Below, one piece after another: positions 39,079 to 48,592 of a stretch of 64,000 nt of DNA; the stretch's first letter is position 1, and each line of letters opens with the position of its first letter. This DNA comes from CAWHJN01 sp963829705. GTDB taxonomy: Bacteria > Bacteroidota > Rhodothermia > Rhodothermales > BA12. The stretch covers positions 496,001 through 560,000 of the forward strand of contig CAWHJN010000001.1 of the NCBI GenBank assembly GCA_963829705.1. Direction: 5' to 3'. A model generated the notes under the pieces. That model worked only from the letters and a program-made list of their open reading frames with translations. It did no database searches and had not been told where the DNA came from. Position numbers and translations under genes: made by a program.

Positions 39079-40785
39079 ATGGATTTAGCGACGCTCGCCC
39101 TCATCGTGGGGGCCGCCGCTGCCGCCATAGCCGCCTTCTTCCTCGGGTCCTATCGCGCTACCCAGCGAAGCCACCAGCACGAACAACGCCTCACCGAAAA
39201 CGCCCAGGTCGACGCCCGCCGCATCAGCGAGGAGGCCCGCCGGGAAGCGGACGCGCTGCGCGCCCAGCTCACCCGCGACGCCGAAAACTTCCGGGCCGAG
39301 GTGCGCGAGGAGATCGAGGCCGAAGTCGCCGACGAGCGGCGCACGCTCCGCCAGCAGCGCAAAAAATCCGATCAGCGGCACGAGCAGCTCCAGCAGCGCG
39401 CCCGCCGCCTCAACGAGCGCGAGGCCATCCTCCAGCAGGCCGCCGACGCCCTCGACGTGCTCCGCCGCGAAACCGAGACCGCCCAGCAGCGCACCGCTCA
39501 TCTCGTCCTGACGACGGAAACCCTCCAGCGCGACGCCGAGCGCCGCGACCGGGATGCCACGCGCCGCGCCACCGACGCCGATGCCCTCAAAGCCCGCCTC
39601 GACGCCGAGCGCGTCCGTCTCGAAGAACTGGCCCGCGAACACGCCGACAAGCTCGAACAGATCTCCGGACTGTCGCAGCGTGAGGCCCGCGAGCAGCTCG
39701 TCGAACAGATGGTCGATCAGGCGAAGCTCGAAGCCGTCTCGATGGTCAAGGACATCCGCGACGAGGCCAAGCTGCGGGCGGCCCGCGAGGCCAAGCAGGT
39801 GATCCTGACGACCATCCAGCGGACGGCCGCCTCGCACGCCATCGAAAACACCGTCTCGGTCGTCACCATCCCGAGCGACGAGATGAAGGGCCGCATCATC
39901 GGTCGCGAGGGCCGCAACATCCGCGCGTTCGAGAGCGTGACGGGCATCGAAGTCATCGTGGACGACACGCCCGAGGCCGTCATCCTGAGCGGCTTCGACC
40001 CCGTCCGGCGCGAGATCGCCCGGCTGTCACTCAACCACCTCATCCAGGATGGCCGCATCCACCCGACGCGCATCGAGGAAGTCGTCGAGAAAGTGCGATC
40101 GGAGATCGAGGAAGAACTCGTCGAGATCGGCGAACGAACCGTCATCGAACTGAACTTGCACGGTTTGCACCCCGAACTCATCCGCATGGTGGGCCGCATG
40201 AAGTACCGGTCGAGCTACGGGCAGAACCTGCTGTCGCACTCGATCGAGACGGCGCGTTTGTCGTCCATCATGGCGTCCGAGTTGGGGCTGGATGTGGCGA
40301 AGGCGCGGCGCGCGGGGCTGCTGCACGACATCGGCAAGGTGGTCGAGGAAGAACTCGAGCACCCGCACGCGATTGTGGGCATGGAGCTGGCGCGGCGCTA
40401 CAAAGAGCACCCGGAAGTGCTCAACGCCATCGGCGCGCACCACGACGAGATCGAGATGACGACGATGATAGCGCCCATCGTGCAGGCGGCAGATGCGATT
40501 TCCGGTGCCCGCCCTGGCGCGAGGCGCGAAGCTCTCGACGCCTACATCAAACGGCTCGAAAAGCTGGAAGCGCTTGCTGCGTCTTTCAACGGCGTCGAAC
40601 GCGTCTACGCCATCCAGGCAGGCCGCGAGATCCGCGTGCTCGTCAACCACGACCTCGTCTCCGACGCGATGGCTGAGCAACTCGCACTCGACATCTCGCG
40701 CAAGATCCAGGACGAGATGCAGTACCCCGGCCAGGTCAAAGTCACCGTCATCCGCGAAGTCCGCAGCACGGCGTACGCGAAGTAG
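39079..40785 (+). CDS. rny: ribonuclease Y
   Basis: A 568-residue membrane-anchored endoribonuclease that starts mRNA decay. An N-terminal membrane helix (LALIVGAAAAAIAAFFLGSY) is followed by a long coiled coil (about 30-230). The KH domain has MKGRIIGREGRNIRAFE. The HD domain has LLSHSIETARL, then AGLLHDIGKV with the metal-binding H-D pair, and IGAHHDEIE. The C-terminal part (FNGVERVYAIQAGREIRVLV) is normal. It is full length. Confidence 0.97.
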   Translation: MDLATLALIVGAAAAAIAAFFLGSYRATQRSHQHEQRLTENAQVDARRISEEARREADALRAQLTRDAENFRAEVREEIEAEVADERRTLRQQRKKSDQRHEQLQQRARRLNEREAILQQAADALDVLRRETETAQQRTAHLVLTTETLQRDAERRDRDATRRATDADALKARLDAERVRLEELAREHADKLEQISGLSQREAREQLVEQMVDQAKLEAVSMVKDIRDEAKLRAAREAKQVILTTIQRTAASHAIENTVSVVTIPSDEMKGRIIGREGRNIRAFESVTGIEVIVDDTPEAVILSGFDPVRREIARLSLNHLIQDGRIHPTRIEEVVEKVRSEIEEELVEIGERTVIELNLHGLHPELIRMVGRMKYRSSYGQNLLSHSIETARLSSIMASELGLDVAKARRAGLLHDIGKVVEEELEHPHAIVGMELARRYKEHPEVLNAIGAHHDEIEMTTMIAPIVQAADAISGARPGARREALDAYIKRLEKLEALAASFNGVERVYAIQAGREIRVLVNHDLVSDAMAEQLALDISRKIQDEMQYPGQVKVTVIREVRSTAYAK

Positions 40786-40789
40786 TCGA

Positions 40790-41110
40790 GGTTGGCCCGG
40801 CCCACGAGGCCGCGCGCCCGACGGCGAGGCCGACGGCCCCGCCAACCCCGAACTGGAGCACGAACAGGAGCGCGAGCGACCCGGCCGAGTCCGCGGCCCC
40901 GGCGGCGAGCCCGCCGAGCAGCGGCGAGAGCCCGAGCACGCGCCGCCGAACAGGATGAGCGCGAGGGCCACGGTCCCGATGGCGTTGGCGAGCCCGTCGT
41001 CCTCGAAAGCCACGCACCCCAGCCCCTCCGAGCCCGCGAGCATCCCGATCCCCATGAACAGGACGAGAGTCCGGGGACGCCGAGGCGCGCCGAGCAGCCT
41101 GCGTCAGGAA
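40790..41110 (-). pseudogene. remnant of K+/H+ antiporter (NhaP2/CvrA type)
   Basis: The minus strand holds pieces of the N-terminal membrane part of a CPA1 potassium/proton antiporter in different frames: SARLGVPGL near 41080-41100, then MGIGMLAGSEGLG and AIGTVALALILFGGA near 40950-41055, then GSLALLFVLQFGVGGAVGLA near 40810-40890. These match the family opening but are separated by frame changes and a deletion. The rest of the gene is gone, cut at the 3' end of rny. The ordinary gene is over 450 codons. Confidence 0.65.
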
Positions 41111-41249
41111 GCGCCACCTCCAGCGCCGCAGGCACCAGATCCGGTTTCAGGTGATGCTCCATCGACCGTCTGCCGAGGCGCGGCAGAAGACCTCGATAGG
41201 TTGATGGACGAACGCATTCCCCGGGACTTCTGCCCAACAATGGAAGAGG

Positions 41250-42536
41250 TTACGGGCGGTCTCTCTGATAGCCAAGAGGCTCGCACTGCTCGGAGCCGGG
41301 AGGCTCAGGCCGCTGCTCGACAGGCAGGCTGATGGTGAACGTGGTGCCGGTTCCAACGGTACTCCTCACCGCGATCGTGCCGCCGTGTCGTTCCACGATA
41401 CGCTTGCAGATCGCCAGCCCGAGCCCCGTTCCAGCATACTCGTGGCGAGCGTGCAGGCGCTGGAAGGGTGCGAAGATGCGTTCAGCGTACTGCGCCTCCA
41501 GGCCGATCCCGTTGTCGTTCAATTCGATGCTGATCCACTTCCGGCCGTCGGCGTCCACACGGCCGGGCAGCGCCGTAATGCTCACGATGGGATGCACGCC
41601 AGGTCGGTGGAACTTGAGAGCGTTAGCGATGAGGTTCTGAAACAGCTGCCGCATCTGCGTCGGGTCCGCCACGATGGCCGGTAGATCTGCCGACTCAACG
41701 TGCCCCTGCGTTTCTTCGATCAGGATTTGCAGGTCGCTGATGGCGTCTTCGGCTACACGGTTCAGGTCGACGAGCGTAAAGGGTTGGACGCGCGAGACCA
41801 CGCGGGAGTAGCTGAGCAGGTCGTGCAGCAGCCTCGTCATGCGCTGCACCGACGCGCGGATGCGGTCCATGTACATACGACCCTCTACGCCGACCGCCTC
41901 GTGGTATTCCTGTTCGAGCAACTCTAGGAACGTGCGGATCTTTCGGAGCGGCTCCTTGAGGTCGTGGCTGGCCACGTGCGCGAAGTCCTGGAGGTCTTTG
42001 TTCTTCTGGGCCAACTCCAGGTTGGCCTGCGCGAGTTGCTGCTGGCTGTGGCGCAGCGCCTCCTCGTTCATCCGCCGCTCCGACAGGTCGCGGGTGACCT
42101 TGGTGAATCCGACCAGGTGCCCATCTGCAGCCCAGAGTGCCGTGATGACGACGTTGGCCCAGAAGTAGCTGCCGTCTTTGCGCACGCGCCATCCTTCGTC
42201 CTCGAAGTGCCCCTGTTTACGGGCTGTGGCCAGCTCGTAGGCAGGCCAGTCTCGGGCCTTCGCCTCGGGCGGGTAGAAGGTCGAGAAGTGTTTGCCGATG
42301 ATGTCTTCCGCCGTATAGCCTTTGATCCGCTCGGCGCCTTCGTTCCAACTGGCTACGCGGCCCGTGGGGTCGAGCAGGAAAATGCCGTAGTCCTTGACGG
42401 CCTCTATCATCAGGCGAAAGACCTGCTCGTCCGGGAGAGGCACTTGAGCAGGTGCACGATCAACTGAACCATTGCGAATTTCGCCGCCTCCCCGCTCGTG
42501 CTGCCGCTTCTCACTCGATTGCGCCATGCTTGACAT
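41250..42536 (-). CDS. PAS-domain sensor histidine kinase, soluble
   Basis: A 428-residue kinase. One PAS domain (about residues 38-155) has YGIFLLDPTGRVASWNEGAE and RVRKDGSYFWANV. A coiled linker follows, then the HisKA domain with phospho-acceptor His191 in HVASHDLKEPLRK. The HATPase domain has NLIANALKFH, ELNDNGIGLEAQYAERIF and GTGLGLAICKRIVE. No membrane segment or signal is seen, so it senses something in the cytoplasm. No response regulator lies next to it, so the partner is unknown. It is flanked on both sides by decayed genes but is itself clean. The start MSSMAQSS at 42536 is preceded by a TATATTTTAGCC box. Confidence 0.88.
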   Translation of the reverse strand: MSSMAQSSEKRQHERGGGEIRNGSVDRAPAQVPLPDEQVFRLMIEAVKDYGIFLLDPTGRVASWNEGAERIKGYTAEDIIGKHFSTFYPPEAKARDWPAYELATARKQGHFEDEGWRVRKDGSYFWANVVITALWAADGHLVGFTKVTRDLSERRMNEEALRHSQQQLAQANLELAQKNKDLQDFAHVASHDLKEPLRKIRTFLELLEQEYHEAVGVEGRMYMDRIRASVQRMTRLLHDLLSYSRVVSRVQPFTLVDLNRVAEDAISDLQILIEETQGHVESADLPAIVADPTQMRQLFQNLIANALKFHRPGVHPIVSITALPGRVDADGRKWISIELNDNGIGLEAQYAERIFAPFQRLHARHEYAGTGLGLAICKRIVERHGGTIAVRSTVGTGTTFTISLPVEQRPEPPGSEQCEPLGYQRDRP

Positions 42537-42739
42537 CCTGTGGTGGTGGCTAAAATATACCGAGCACAGAACGAGCTGAGCACCCTGGTAGGTGAGGCGT
42601 CCGTGCGGCGTTTCTGCCACATTAGCCTGTGAGGGGCCTGTTACGGAAGCCAGCCCTCCCTCAACCGAAGAGCATTACAGGATCGTAGCCTCTTCACCCC
42701 GCGCTGCCACCCTTCTTGGAAGGCTTCAGCTGGAGGCCG

Positions 42740-43140
42740 TTACCGCGCGTTTCTGTTCCAGATGTGCCAGGAGGCCGTGCCCCCCTCCGGTAATGCCTCA
42801 CCGGCGTCGCGGCTCGATATCACCTCCAGATCGAGTTCGGTTGAATCGCACGTGTCGGCCTTGAGCACGCGGCGCATATAGCCCAGCGACGCCGCGCACG
42901 CTTCCGGCAGCGGCGAGGCCACGCAGTCACCCGGCACACCACCTCGTAATCGCGCATGTAAGCGTCCTGAGCAGTGAACTGCACGCACACCTCCGTCGCG
43001 ATGCCCGTTAGAATGAGCCGCGTGACACCGAGGCTCTGCAGCAGCGTCGAGCGTCGTCGCGTAGAACGCGGAATGGTTGGGCTTGAGCACGAAGTAATCT
43101 TGCGCCGTCGGACGTAGCAGCCGCGCGAGCGGCTCGCCGG
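42740..43140 (-). pseudogene. remnant of isochorismatase family hydrolase
   Basis: The C-terminal half of a cysteine hydrolase is spread over three frames: LLRPTAQDYFVLKPNHSAFY at about 43080-43135, LGVTRLILTGIATEVCVQFT (with the catalytic Cys) at about 42975-43035, and DCVASPLPEACAASLGYMRR at about 42860-42920. The N-terminal half, including the first catalytic Asp, is missing. At least two frame changes break it. It is fused upstream to the ATPase remnant. Confidence 0.7.
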
Positions 43141-43144
43141 TGGC

Positions 43145-43560
43145 GCCATGCCACCGCGCTGGAAGCTTCTGGTGAGGGCCACGCGGAAATCTGCACGGGG
43201 AATAGGGCCGATGAAGCGGCGCGCACCTAAACGGTAGAACGGACGCGACGGCTCGCCGATCATGGCCGTCAGCAGGCCCGTCTGCGAGCCCGCGAAAATG
43301 TAGCCCACATGCGCATGGCGCTGCATCGGCGGCGCGAAGCTGCCGTCGAGGGGGTTGTAGGAAAGCTCGGGTCAGAGCAGGCTGAAGAAAGTCTTGATCT
43401 TCTGCCCCGCCCGCTCGGCGCTCGGCGTGAGCGTTAGGGCGGCGTCGGCGACGAGCGCCTGGGCGAGCATCGTGAGCGTGGGGGAGGCATCGTCCTGGCG
43501 GTCGACGAGTTCGTCCGGGCCCAGTTCGCGTCCAAACTCGAAGGGTTGTGCATGTCTACG
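43145..43560 (-). pseudogene. remnant of AAA ATPase (COG1672-like)
   Basis: Pieces of an archaeal-type AAA ATPase. FEFGRELGPDELVDRQDD lies near 43490-43550 (family N-terminus), SAERAGQKIKTFF near 43390-43430, and, after a TGA stop, ELSYNPLDGSFAPP and HAHVGYIFAGSQTGLL with RPFYRLGARRFIGPIPR near 43190-43320. The Walker A and B regions are deleted, so it cannot be active. Such ATPases are usually about 380 residues. Confidence 0.65.
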
Positions 43561-43699
43561 CTGCGGTGTTTTACGCAGCGGCCTCTAGCGCAGTGAGAGC
43601 GTCCCGTGCGGACAGAGCACCCGGAGATGCTCTATGCGCTGCCAAACAGAGAACGCGATGGGCGAGCCCGCCCGCACCACGGAGAGGTACGTGCTCCCT

Positions 43700-43872
43700 C
43701 CCTTCGCCTACAAGAGAGGGCGCGTTCCTCGTATGGCGTACAAGACTCGGCTCTGGCTCTACCAGAAGAGCTACTGGGAAGCGTACACGGGAAGCTCAAG
43801 ATGCTGATGCGGCCGAAGTACGGCCGGGCTGACTTCAAGCTGCTCCGCGAGCGCGTGCTCTGCGCCGCGTGA
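43700..43872 (+). pseudogene. 3' end of a transposase, ISL3-like
   Basis: The frame ending at 43872 reads GKLKMLMRPKYGRADFKLLRERVL. This matches the conserved C-terminus of ISL3-type transposases (pattern N-x-K-x-K-x-LKR-x-YGRA-x-F-x-LLR-x-R-x-L). The upstream part has changed frame and the catalytic DDE region is absent. No inverted repeats were found. It marks past transposition into this decayed region. Confidence 0.5.
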
Positions 43873-43924
43873 TCACACGAAGTGCAGAAGAGCCTGCTAC
43901 CGGGTCTACCCCATAGGGTTCGGG

Positions 43925-44082
43925 CGCATCCACCGTTCGACGATTGCCAATCTCGACCGCGTTCGAGAAATCCGCTGCACACGCATGGCGAGTTCGTGCT
44001 GCTGCTCGCCGACGGCACCCGCTCAAAGTGAGCCGCACCAAAGCCGATGCTATCCGCGCCTACCTCGACCGTCTCGCGTGAC
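43925..44082 (+). pseudogene. remnant of LytTR DNA-binding domain
   Basis: The plus strand reads IHRSTIANLDRVREIR, then HGEFVLLLADGTR, and after a frame change KVSRTKADAIRAYLDRLA and a stop. This is the C-terminal half of a LytTR domain, the DNA-binding part of AlgR/LytR-type response regulators. The receiver and the first half are missing. Confidence 0.65.
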
Positions 44083-44096
44083 GGCTCAGATGCAGA

Positions 44097-44130
44097 AGCG
44101 CCGGACACTCTCCATAGAGCATCCGGCGCT
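44097..44130. terminator. hairpin downstream of the LytTR remnant
   Basis: AGCGCCGGA (44097-44105) pairs with TCCGGCGCT (44122-44130) around a 16-base loop. A short TTCC tail follows on the plus strand. It lies 70 bases beyond the stop of the minus-strand T9SS protein and probably ended the lost regulator gene. Confidence 0.5.
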
Positions 44131-44200
44131 TTCCGTTTGATGGTGTGGTGCGGCTTCCTCGCCCGCGCCGGTCGCGTGAGCACGAAAGCGGACGGCCCGA

Positions 44201-46087
44201 TCAGCGGGTGATCGTCAGCGTGCGCGTGAGGGTACCTCCCTTCGAAGCTAACCTGTAGACGTATACACCCGAGGGCAGCAGCGACGTGTCCACCGTCGCC
44301 GTGTGGGTACCGGCTTCCATCGGCCCTTCTGCCAGCACCGCCACCTCGCGCCCGAGCACGTCGTAGAGCGCCAGTTTCGCGCGGTCGGCGGTGGGTACGG
44401 AGAACGAGATTTCAGCGGTGGCGCGCGCGGGGTTTGGCCACGGATTGCTGAGCGACAGCACGCGAGGCGCGTCGATGCTCAGCTCCACTTCAGGCGAGTA
44501 GCTCGGCGTGCCGTCGAAATCCACCTGGCGCAGCCGGAACGTGTAGCGGCCCGCGCCCAGCGCGGCGGTGCTGAAGCGGTAGTGCTGCCGCTCCAGCGTC
44601 GTACCGGCCCCGGCCACGAAGCCCATCTGCTGCCACAGATCCACCTTATCGACCCCCGTGGCCTGCATTTCGACGTTGAAGCCGGCGTTGTTGGTTTCGC
44701 CTGCTGTCTGCCAGTTCAGGACGGCTGCGCTGCCGCTCGTGACGGCGGTGAACGCGGCCAGCTCCACGGGAAGCGGCTGCCCGGTGCCCAGCCGGATGAC
44801 ACCGAAGTGGTCCTGATAGCCGCCTGCCACGAGGAGGAGGTTGTCCTGTTGGAACGTGACGTCTGCCCCCACGCTGCCGCCCGCGTCGAGCGTGTAGACG
44901 CCCTGCGTGGCAAAGGTGTTGTCGAGCGAGCCATCCGCATCGAAGCGCACCACGGCGTAGGCGTAGTCCGCCTCCGTCGCCGCCACAAACCCGGCCACGA
45001 CGATCTTGCCGTCGGCCTGGATGCTGACCGCGTTGGCCTGCTCGCAGCCTTGCCCGGCGCACTGGCGCGCGTCGAGGGCGGTGGCCGTCCACCCGGTGCC
45101 GCCGCCGAAGGAAGCGTCGGGGGCCCCGGCAGCCGTGAACTGTGCCACGGCCACGTCGGGGTTGCCCTGAGCATCCCAGGCCGCACCTGCCACGACGATC
45201 TCTCCGCCGGCCTTGATCGCCACGTCGAAGGTATGCGCGTAGCTGTACGTCGCGCCGTTCACGTCGAGCGTGGCCACGCCTGCCGTGCCGAAGGCCGTGT
45301 CGGTGCTGCCATCGGTGTTCAGCCGGACGGCGGTAAAGGGCTCGGCGGTACCGCCATTCATGAGCGTGGAGCCCGCGACGATGATCTTGCCATCGGGCTG
45401 GAGGGCGACCCCATTGGCGAAGTCGGGAGCCCCCGCGAAATCGATCATCCGCTTGCCGCCCGTGCCGAAACCGGTGTCCGCGCTGCCGTCCGTATTGTAA
45501 CGAGCCACAGCCCAGTCCACATCCGCCAGGCCCGCGTCGCGGACGGTGTAGCCGACGACGATGATCCTGCCATCCGGCTGCACGGCGACGTCCGTGGCTT
45601 CGTCGTGCGTGGCACCGAAGCTGTCCGTCATCCAGCCGTCGCCACCTCCAAACGTGGCGTCGAGCGTGCCGTCGGCGTTGAAGCGGGCGACGAGGAAGCC
45701 GACGGTCGCGCCGTGGCCCACGACGACGATTTTGCCATCGGCTTGCAGCGCGGCGGCTCCGGCGAAGTCGTTGCCGTCGAGGTCGGCCGTGGCGATGCCG
45801 TCGCCCCCACCGAAGGTGACGTCGAGCGTGCCGTCGGCGTTGTAGCGCGTGAGCGCGACGTCGCTGGCCGTATCGTCACCGGTAAAGCCGACGAGGACGA
45901 CCCTGCCGTCGGGCAGCGCGAGCACCTGCGAGGCAGCATCCACCTGGCCGATCGCCGTCGTAGCAATGCCGGTGCCGTTGAAGTCGGGATCCGGGTCGCC
46001 CGACTGCGCCTGCGTGAGGGGCGCAATGGTCAGCCAGCCAAGGGCCAGCAGGGTAAGCGCCGTGCGGCGCGAATAGAAGGTGTGCAT
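44201..46087 (-). CDS. secreted delta-60 repeat protein with T9SS sorting domain
   Basis: 628 residues. A signal peptide (RRTALTLLALGWLTIAPLTQAQ) is followed by about seven delta-60 repeats. Each has the form DGTLDxxFGGGDG plus ALQPDGKIVVAG, for example AALQADGKIVVVGHG and VALQPDGKIIVAGST. They should make a beta-propeller-like surface domain. Next is a beta domain with LPVELAAFTA and LNWQTAGETNNAGFNVE, common before sorting domains. The C-terminal type A T9SS domain has NPWPNPARATAEISF, LYDVLGREVAVL, SGVYVYRL and RTLTITR. Role unknown. The start at 46087 gives the signal peptide directly. Confidence 0.87.
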   Translation of the reverse strand: MHTFYSRRTALTLLALGWLTIAPLTQAQSGDPDPDFNGTGIATTAIGQVDAASQVLALPDGRVVLVGFTGDDTASDVALTRYNADGTLDVTFGGGDGIATADLDGNDFAGAAALQADGKIVVVGHGATVGFLVARFNADGTLDATFGGGDGWMTDSFGATHDEATDVAVQPDGRIIVVGYTVRDAGLADVDWAVARYNTDGSADTGFGTGGKRMIDFAGAPDFANGVALQPDGKIIVAGSTLMNGGTAEPFTAVRLNTDGSTDTAFGTAGVATLDVNGATYSYAHTFDVAIKAGGEIVVAGAAWDAQGNPDVAVAQFTAAGAPDASFGGGTGWTATALDARQCAGQGCEQANAVSIQADGKIVVAGFVAATEADYAYAVVRFDADGSLDNTFATQGVYTLDAGGSVGADVTFQQDNLLLVAGGYQDHFGVIRLGTGQPLPVELAAFTAVTSGSAAVLNWQTAGETNNAGFNVEMQATGVDKVDLWQQMGFVAGAGTTLERQHYRFSTAALGAGRYTFRLRQVDFDGTPSYSPEVELSIDAPRVLSLSNPWPNPARATAEISFSVPTADRAKLALYDVLGREVAVLAEGPMEAGTHTATVDTSLLPSGVYVYRLASKGGTLTRTLTITR

Positions 46088-46171
46088 AGCGAAAAGAGAA
46101 GGGGCCGGGTGCGCGGGGCGGACGGCCGGAAAGTGCGAGAGGGTGGAGCGCACGAGATGCCGCTCCGCCGG

Positions 46172-48592
46172 TTATTTGGTGCGGACGACGGTGATGCCCA
46201 CGTCACTGCCGGGGGGAACCCCACCCGTGGTGGTATGGAGCGTGGCAAAGGTGCCTGTCGCCACACCTACCCGGAGAAACGACGTGCTGCCGCCGGAACT
46301 GAAGGTGAGCGCGAGCGGAGTCGCATTGCTGAGCGACCGCGCCAGGAGCGGAAAGCCGCCGAGACCGCCGTAAACCGAGCGGAAATTCCAGCTCGTCGTC
46401 TGGTGAATCGCGGCGACGCCCGGCACCACGGTGTCATCGGTGTAGAGCGCCACCGTCCAGTCGCGGTACCAGGTGTCGAGTTCGTCCGCCGTCAGGCCCA
46501 GCGCGGTTTGCAGGTTGGCCTGGCCCGCGATCGTGGCGGTTCCGCCGAGGGCGGCCCAGAGCGCGTTGTCGTCCCCGTTTCGGCGGTCTGCGGCGTAGCG
46601 CAGAAAGCTCCACGTGGCGCCGCTGCGCCCCAGCGACATCACCTGGCTAGTCGTGAGCGCGCCGCTCTTGAACGCCCCCGTTGTGTCGGGGCGCTGAAGA
46701 AAAGACCGCAGCCTGCCAAAGTTCTGGTTGATGTACGTGTTGAAGGCCGCCACGCGGCGAGAGGCATTCGTGCCAGACGTGAGCATCGAAAGGTTGATGT
46801 TGCCACGCGGGGCGAGGCCAAAGGACTCGTGGTAAAACATGAGTTCCTCCGCCACAAACGAGAGGCCCTCGTCCAGCCAGCTTTCCTCCAGCGTCGGCGC
46901 ACCCGTCACGTGCAGGCGGCGCGAAGCGTTGATGAGGTGCTGAAGCTGGTGCCCCGCGATGCGCGTGGTCTGCCCGACGACAGTCGACACCGTGCGCACG
47001 TTGCTGTTGACGGCACCGGTAGGGTCGGGGACCATCATGTACAGCACCTCGCCCTCGTTGCTCAGGTTGCACTCAGACGCGGGGAAGAGGTCGCGGCTGG
47101 CGAAATACCCCGGGTTGATCGTCGAGCTGGCGGGAGGACTGAGTTCGTTGACCGCCCGGGTGAAGAACAGGATGACGCGCCCGTTGCCGTCGAGGTCGGT
47201 GGGCGTGCCGAAGGCCGGCGTGATCGAAGACCAGGCAATGCGTTCTGCCTGCGCGGCGAGGGAATCGAGCCGGTAGTAACTACTGCCGCTGACATAGTTA
47301 TCCCCAGTGGGGTTGGCCGTGTCGTGGACGGCGATGATGTGATCGGTGACCGCCCGCACTTCGCCGCTGCGCACGTCGCGCGTGCCGGTACATCCACTCG
47401 CCACATTGAACGAGAGAACGTCGCCGATGACGGGGACGGCGCTGGCCGTGGCGGTACGCGCCAGGCTGCGGAGGGGCTGCCCGTCGAGGAGCGAGGCCAC
47501 TTCTTGCCGGTCGCGCGCACGCGCTTCGAGGTGCGCCACGTCGGCCTCACGCACGTCCGCCGGGCGGTCCGGCAGCAAAAGCGCTGAAGCCTCAAACGCA
47601 GCGGCAGGCTGCGGCTCGGCAAACGCCGACGCAGGAACCGCGCTCGTACCGCCCACGATGCCATTCGCGACGAACGTCAGCGGGATGCTGGTGGTGGTCG
47701 AACCGTTGGTGGGAATGACGGTGTATTCCGCCGTCGCCGCGTTGCCGCCCCCGAGACAGAAGCTCGCACCCGCCGCCGTGCTGAAGTGGTAGACTTCCCC
47801 CACGTTGAGACCCGGGCACACCGAGATCGACGACGTACCTGCGGGAAGGCCATTTACGGAGGCCGTGATGGTGGCCGTGCCAGGGGCCATCGACGTCACG
47901 GAGCCTGTGGCACTCACCGTTGCGATGGCCGGGTCCGACGTGGCCCACGTGCGAAGCGCGCCGGGCACGAGCACGCCGTTGCGGGTGCGTGCCGCTCCGG
48001 TGAGCACCTGCGTCGTGCCCGCCATGCCCATCGGCGAAGGCGCGGTAAGGTTAGCCCACGGCATGGGGATCGAGACCGTGGCAACAACCGACACCTCGAA
48101 GGTGAACGCCTGCACCGTCTGGGGGACATCAAACTGCCACGTGCGTGCGCCCGATGTCTCACCTGGCTGGAGCGTGCCCTCGTACTGGAAAACAGGCTGC
48201 TTCGCGCTGAGCATGGCGACGCTACCCGCGCCTGCCGAAGTGCGGGGGGCGCCGAGCACGTGCACCTGAATGCCGGACAGAACAGCAGTACCGTCGGCTG
48301 CGCCAAAGACGAGGCTCGTCGGGTTGTGCAGCGCCACATCAGCAGCCCAGATGTGGGCGTCACCGAGGTAGCGGCCGTGCTGTCCGGCGAGGCTCACGCC
48401 CTGCGTGCCGGAAGCCGCGTCGGCATCCTGGCGAACACACGACACATGGCCTTCTTCCACCTGTGCAGTGCAGCGCAGGCGCGCGACCTCGGTAGGCGGG
48501 GAAGACATGACGCGTCCACCGCTGGCGGCGGCCAGCGCGGCAGGGAGGAAGAAGGCGCTCAGAAAGAGCGCGGAGCGTAGAGAGAAACGCAT
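46172..48592 (-). CDS. secreted M30/hyicolysin-like protein with altered HExxH
   Basis: 806 residues. A signal peptide (LRSALFLSAFFLPAALA) is followed by an N-terminal beta region. Then comes a bacterial Ig-like BIG2 domain (ATSDPAIATVSATGSVTSMA, about residues 215-270). The C-terminal half is a metallopeptidase-like domain of the M30 type, with FGTPTDLDGNGRVILFFT and then AGHQLQHLINASRR. In active members this reads HExxH, but here His548-Gln549-x-x-His552 replaces the catalytic Glu by Gln, while both histidines and the downstream Glu575 in ESWLDEGLSF remain. It may bind zinc without cutting. No T9SS domain is visible. It precedes, on the same strand, the delta-60 protein. Confidence 0.75.
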   Translation of the reverse strand: MRFSLRSALFLSAFFLPAALAAASGGRVMSSPPTEVARLRCTAQVEEGHVSCVRQDADAASGTQGVSLAGQHGRYLGDAHIWAADVALHNPTSLVFGAADGTAVLSGIQVHVLGAPRTSAGAGSVAMLSAKQPVFQYEGTLQPGETSGARTWQFDVPQTVQAFTFEVSVVATVSIPMPWANLTAPSPMGMAGTTQVLTGAARTRNGVLVPGALRTWATSDPAIATVSATGSVTSMAPGTATITASVNGLPAGTSSISVCPGLNVGEVYHFSTAAGASFCLGGGNAATAEYTVIPTNGSTTTSIPLTFVANGIVGGTSAVPASAFAEPQPAAAFEASALLLPDRPADVREADVAHLEARARDRQEVASLLDGQPLRSLARTATASAVPVIGDVLSFNVASGCTGTRDVRSGEVRAVTDHIIAVHDTANPTGDNYVSGSSYYRLDSLAAQAERIAWSSITPAFGTPTDLDGNGRVILFFTRAVNELSPPASSTINPGYFASRDLFPASECNLSNEGEVLYMMVPDPTGAVNSNVRTVSTVVGQTTRIAGHQLQHLINASRRLHVTGAPTLEESWLDEGLSFVAEELMFYHESFGLAPRGNINLSMLTSGTNASRRVAAFNTYINQNFGRLRSFLQRPDTTGAFKSGALTTSQVMSLGRSGATWSFLRYAADRRNGDDNALWAALGGTATIAGQANLQTALGLTADELDTWYRDWTVALYTDDTVVPGVAAIHQTTSWNFRSVYGGLGGFPLLARSLSNATPLALTFSSGGSTSFLRVGVATGTFATLHTTTGGVPPGSDVGITVVRTK

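Noticed and set aside
43600..43872. A complete insertion sequence
   Set aside because: Only the transposase C-terminus is legible, and no terminal inverted repeats or target duplications were found.
44303..47587. A 1094-codon plus-strand frame opposite two secreted protein genes
   Set aside because: It spans two recognisable minus-strand genes with signal peptides and has no motif of its own.
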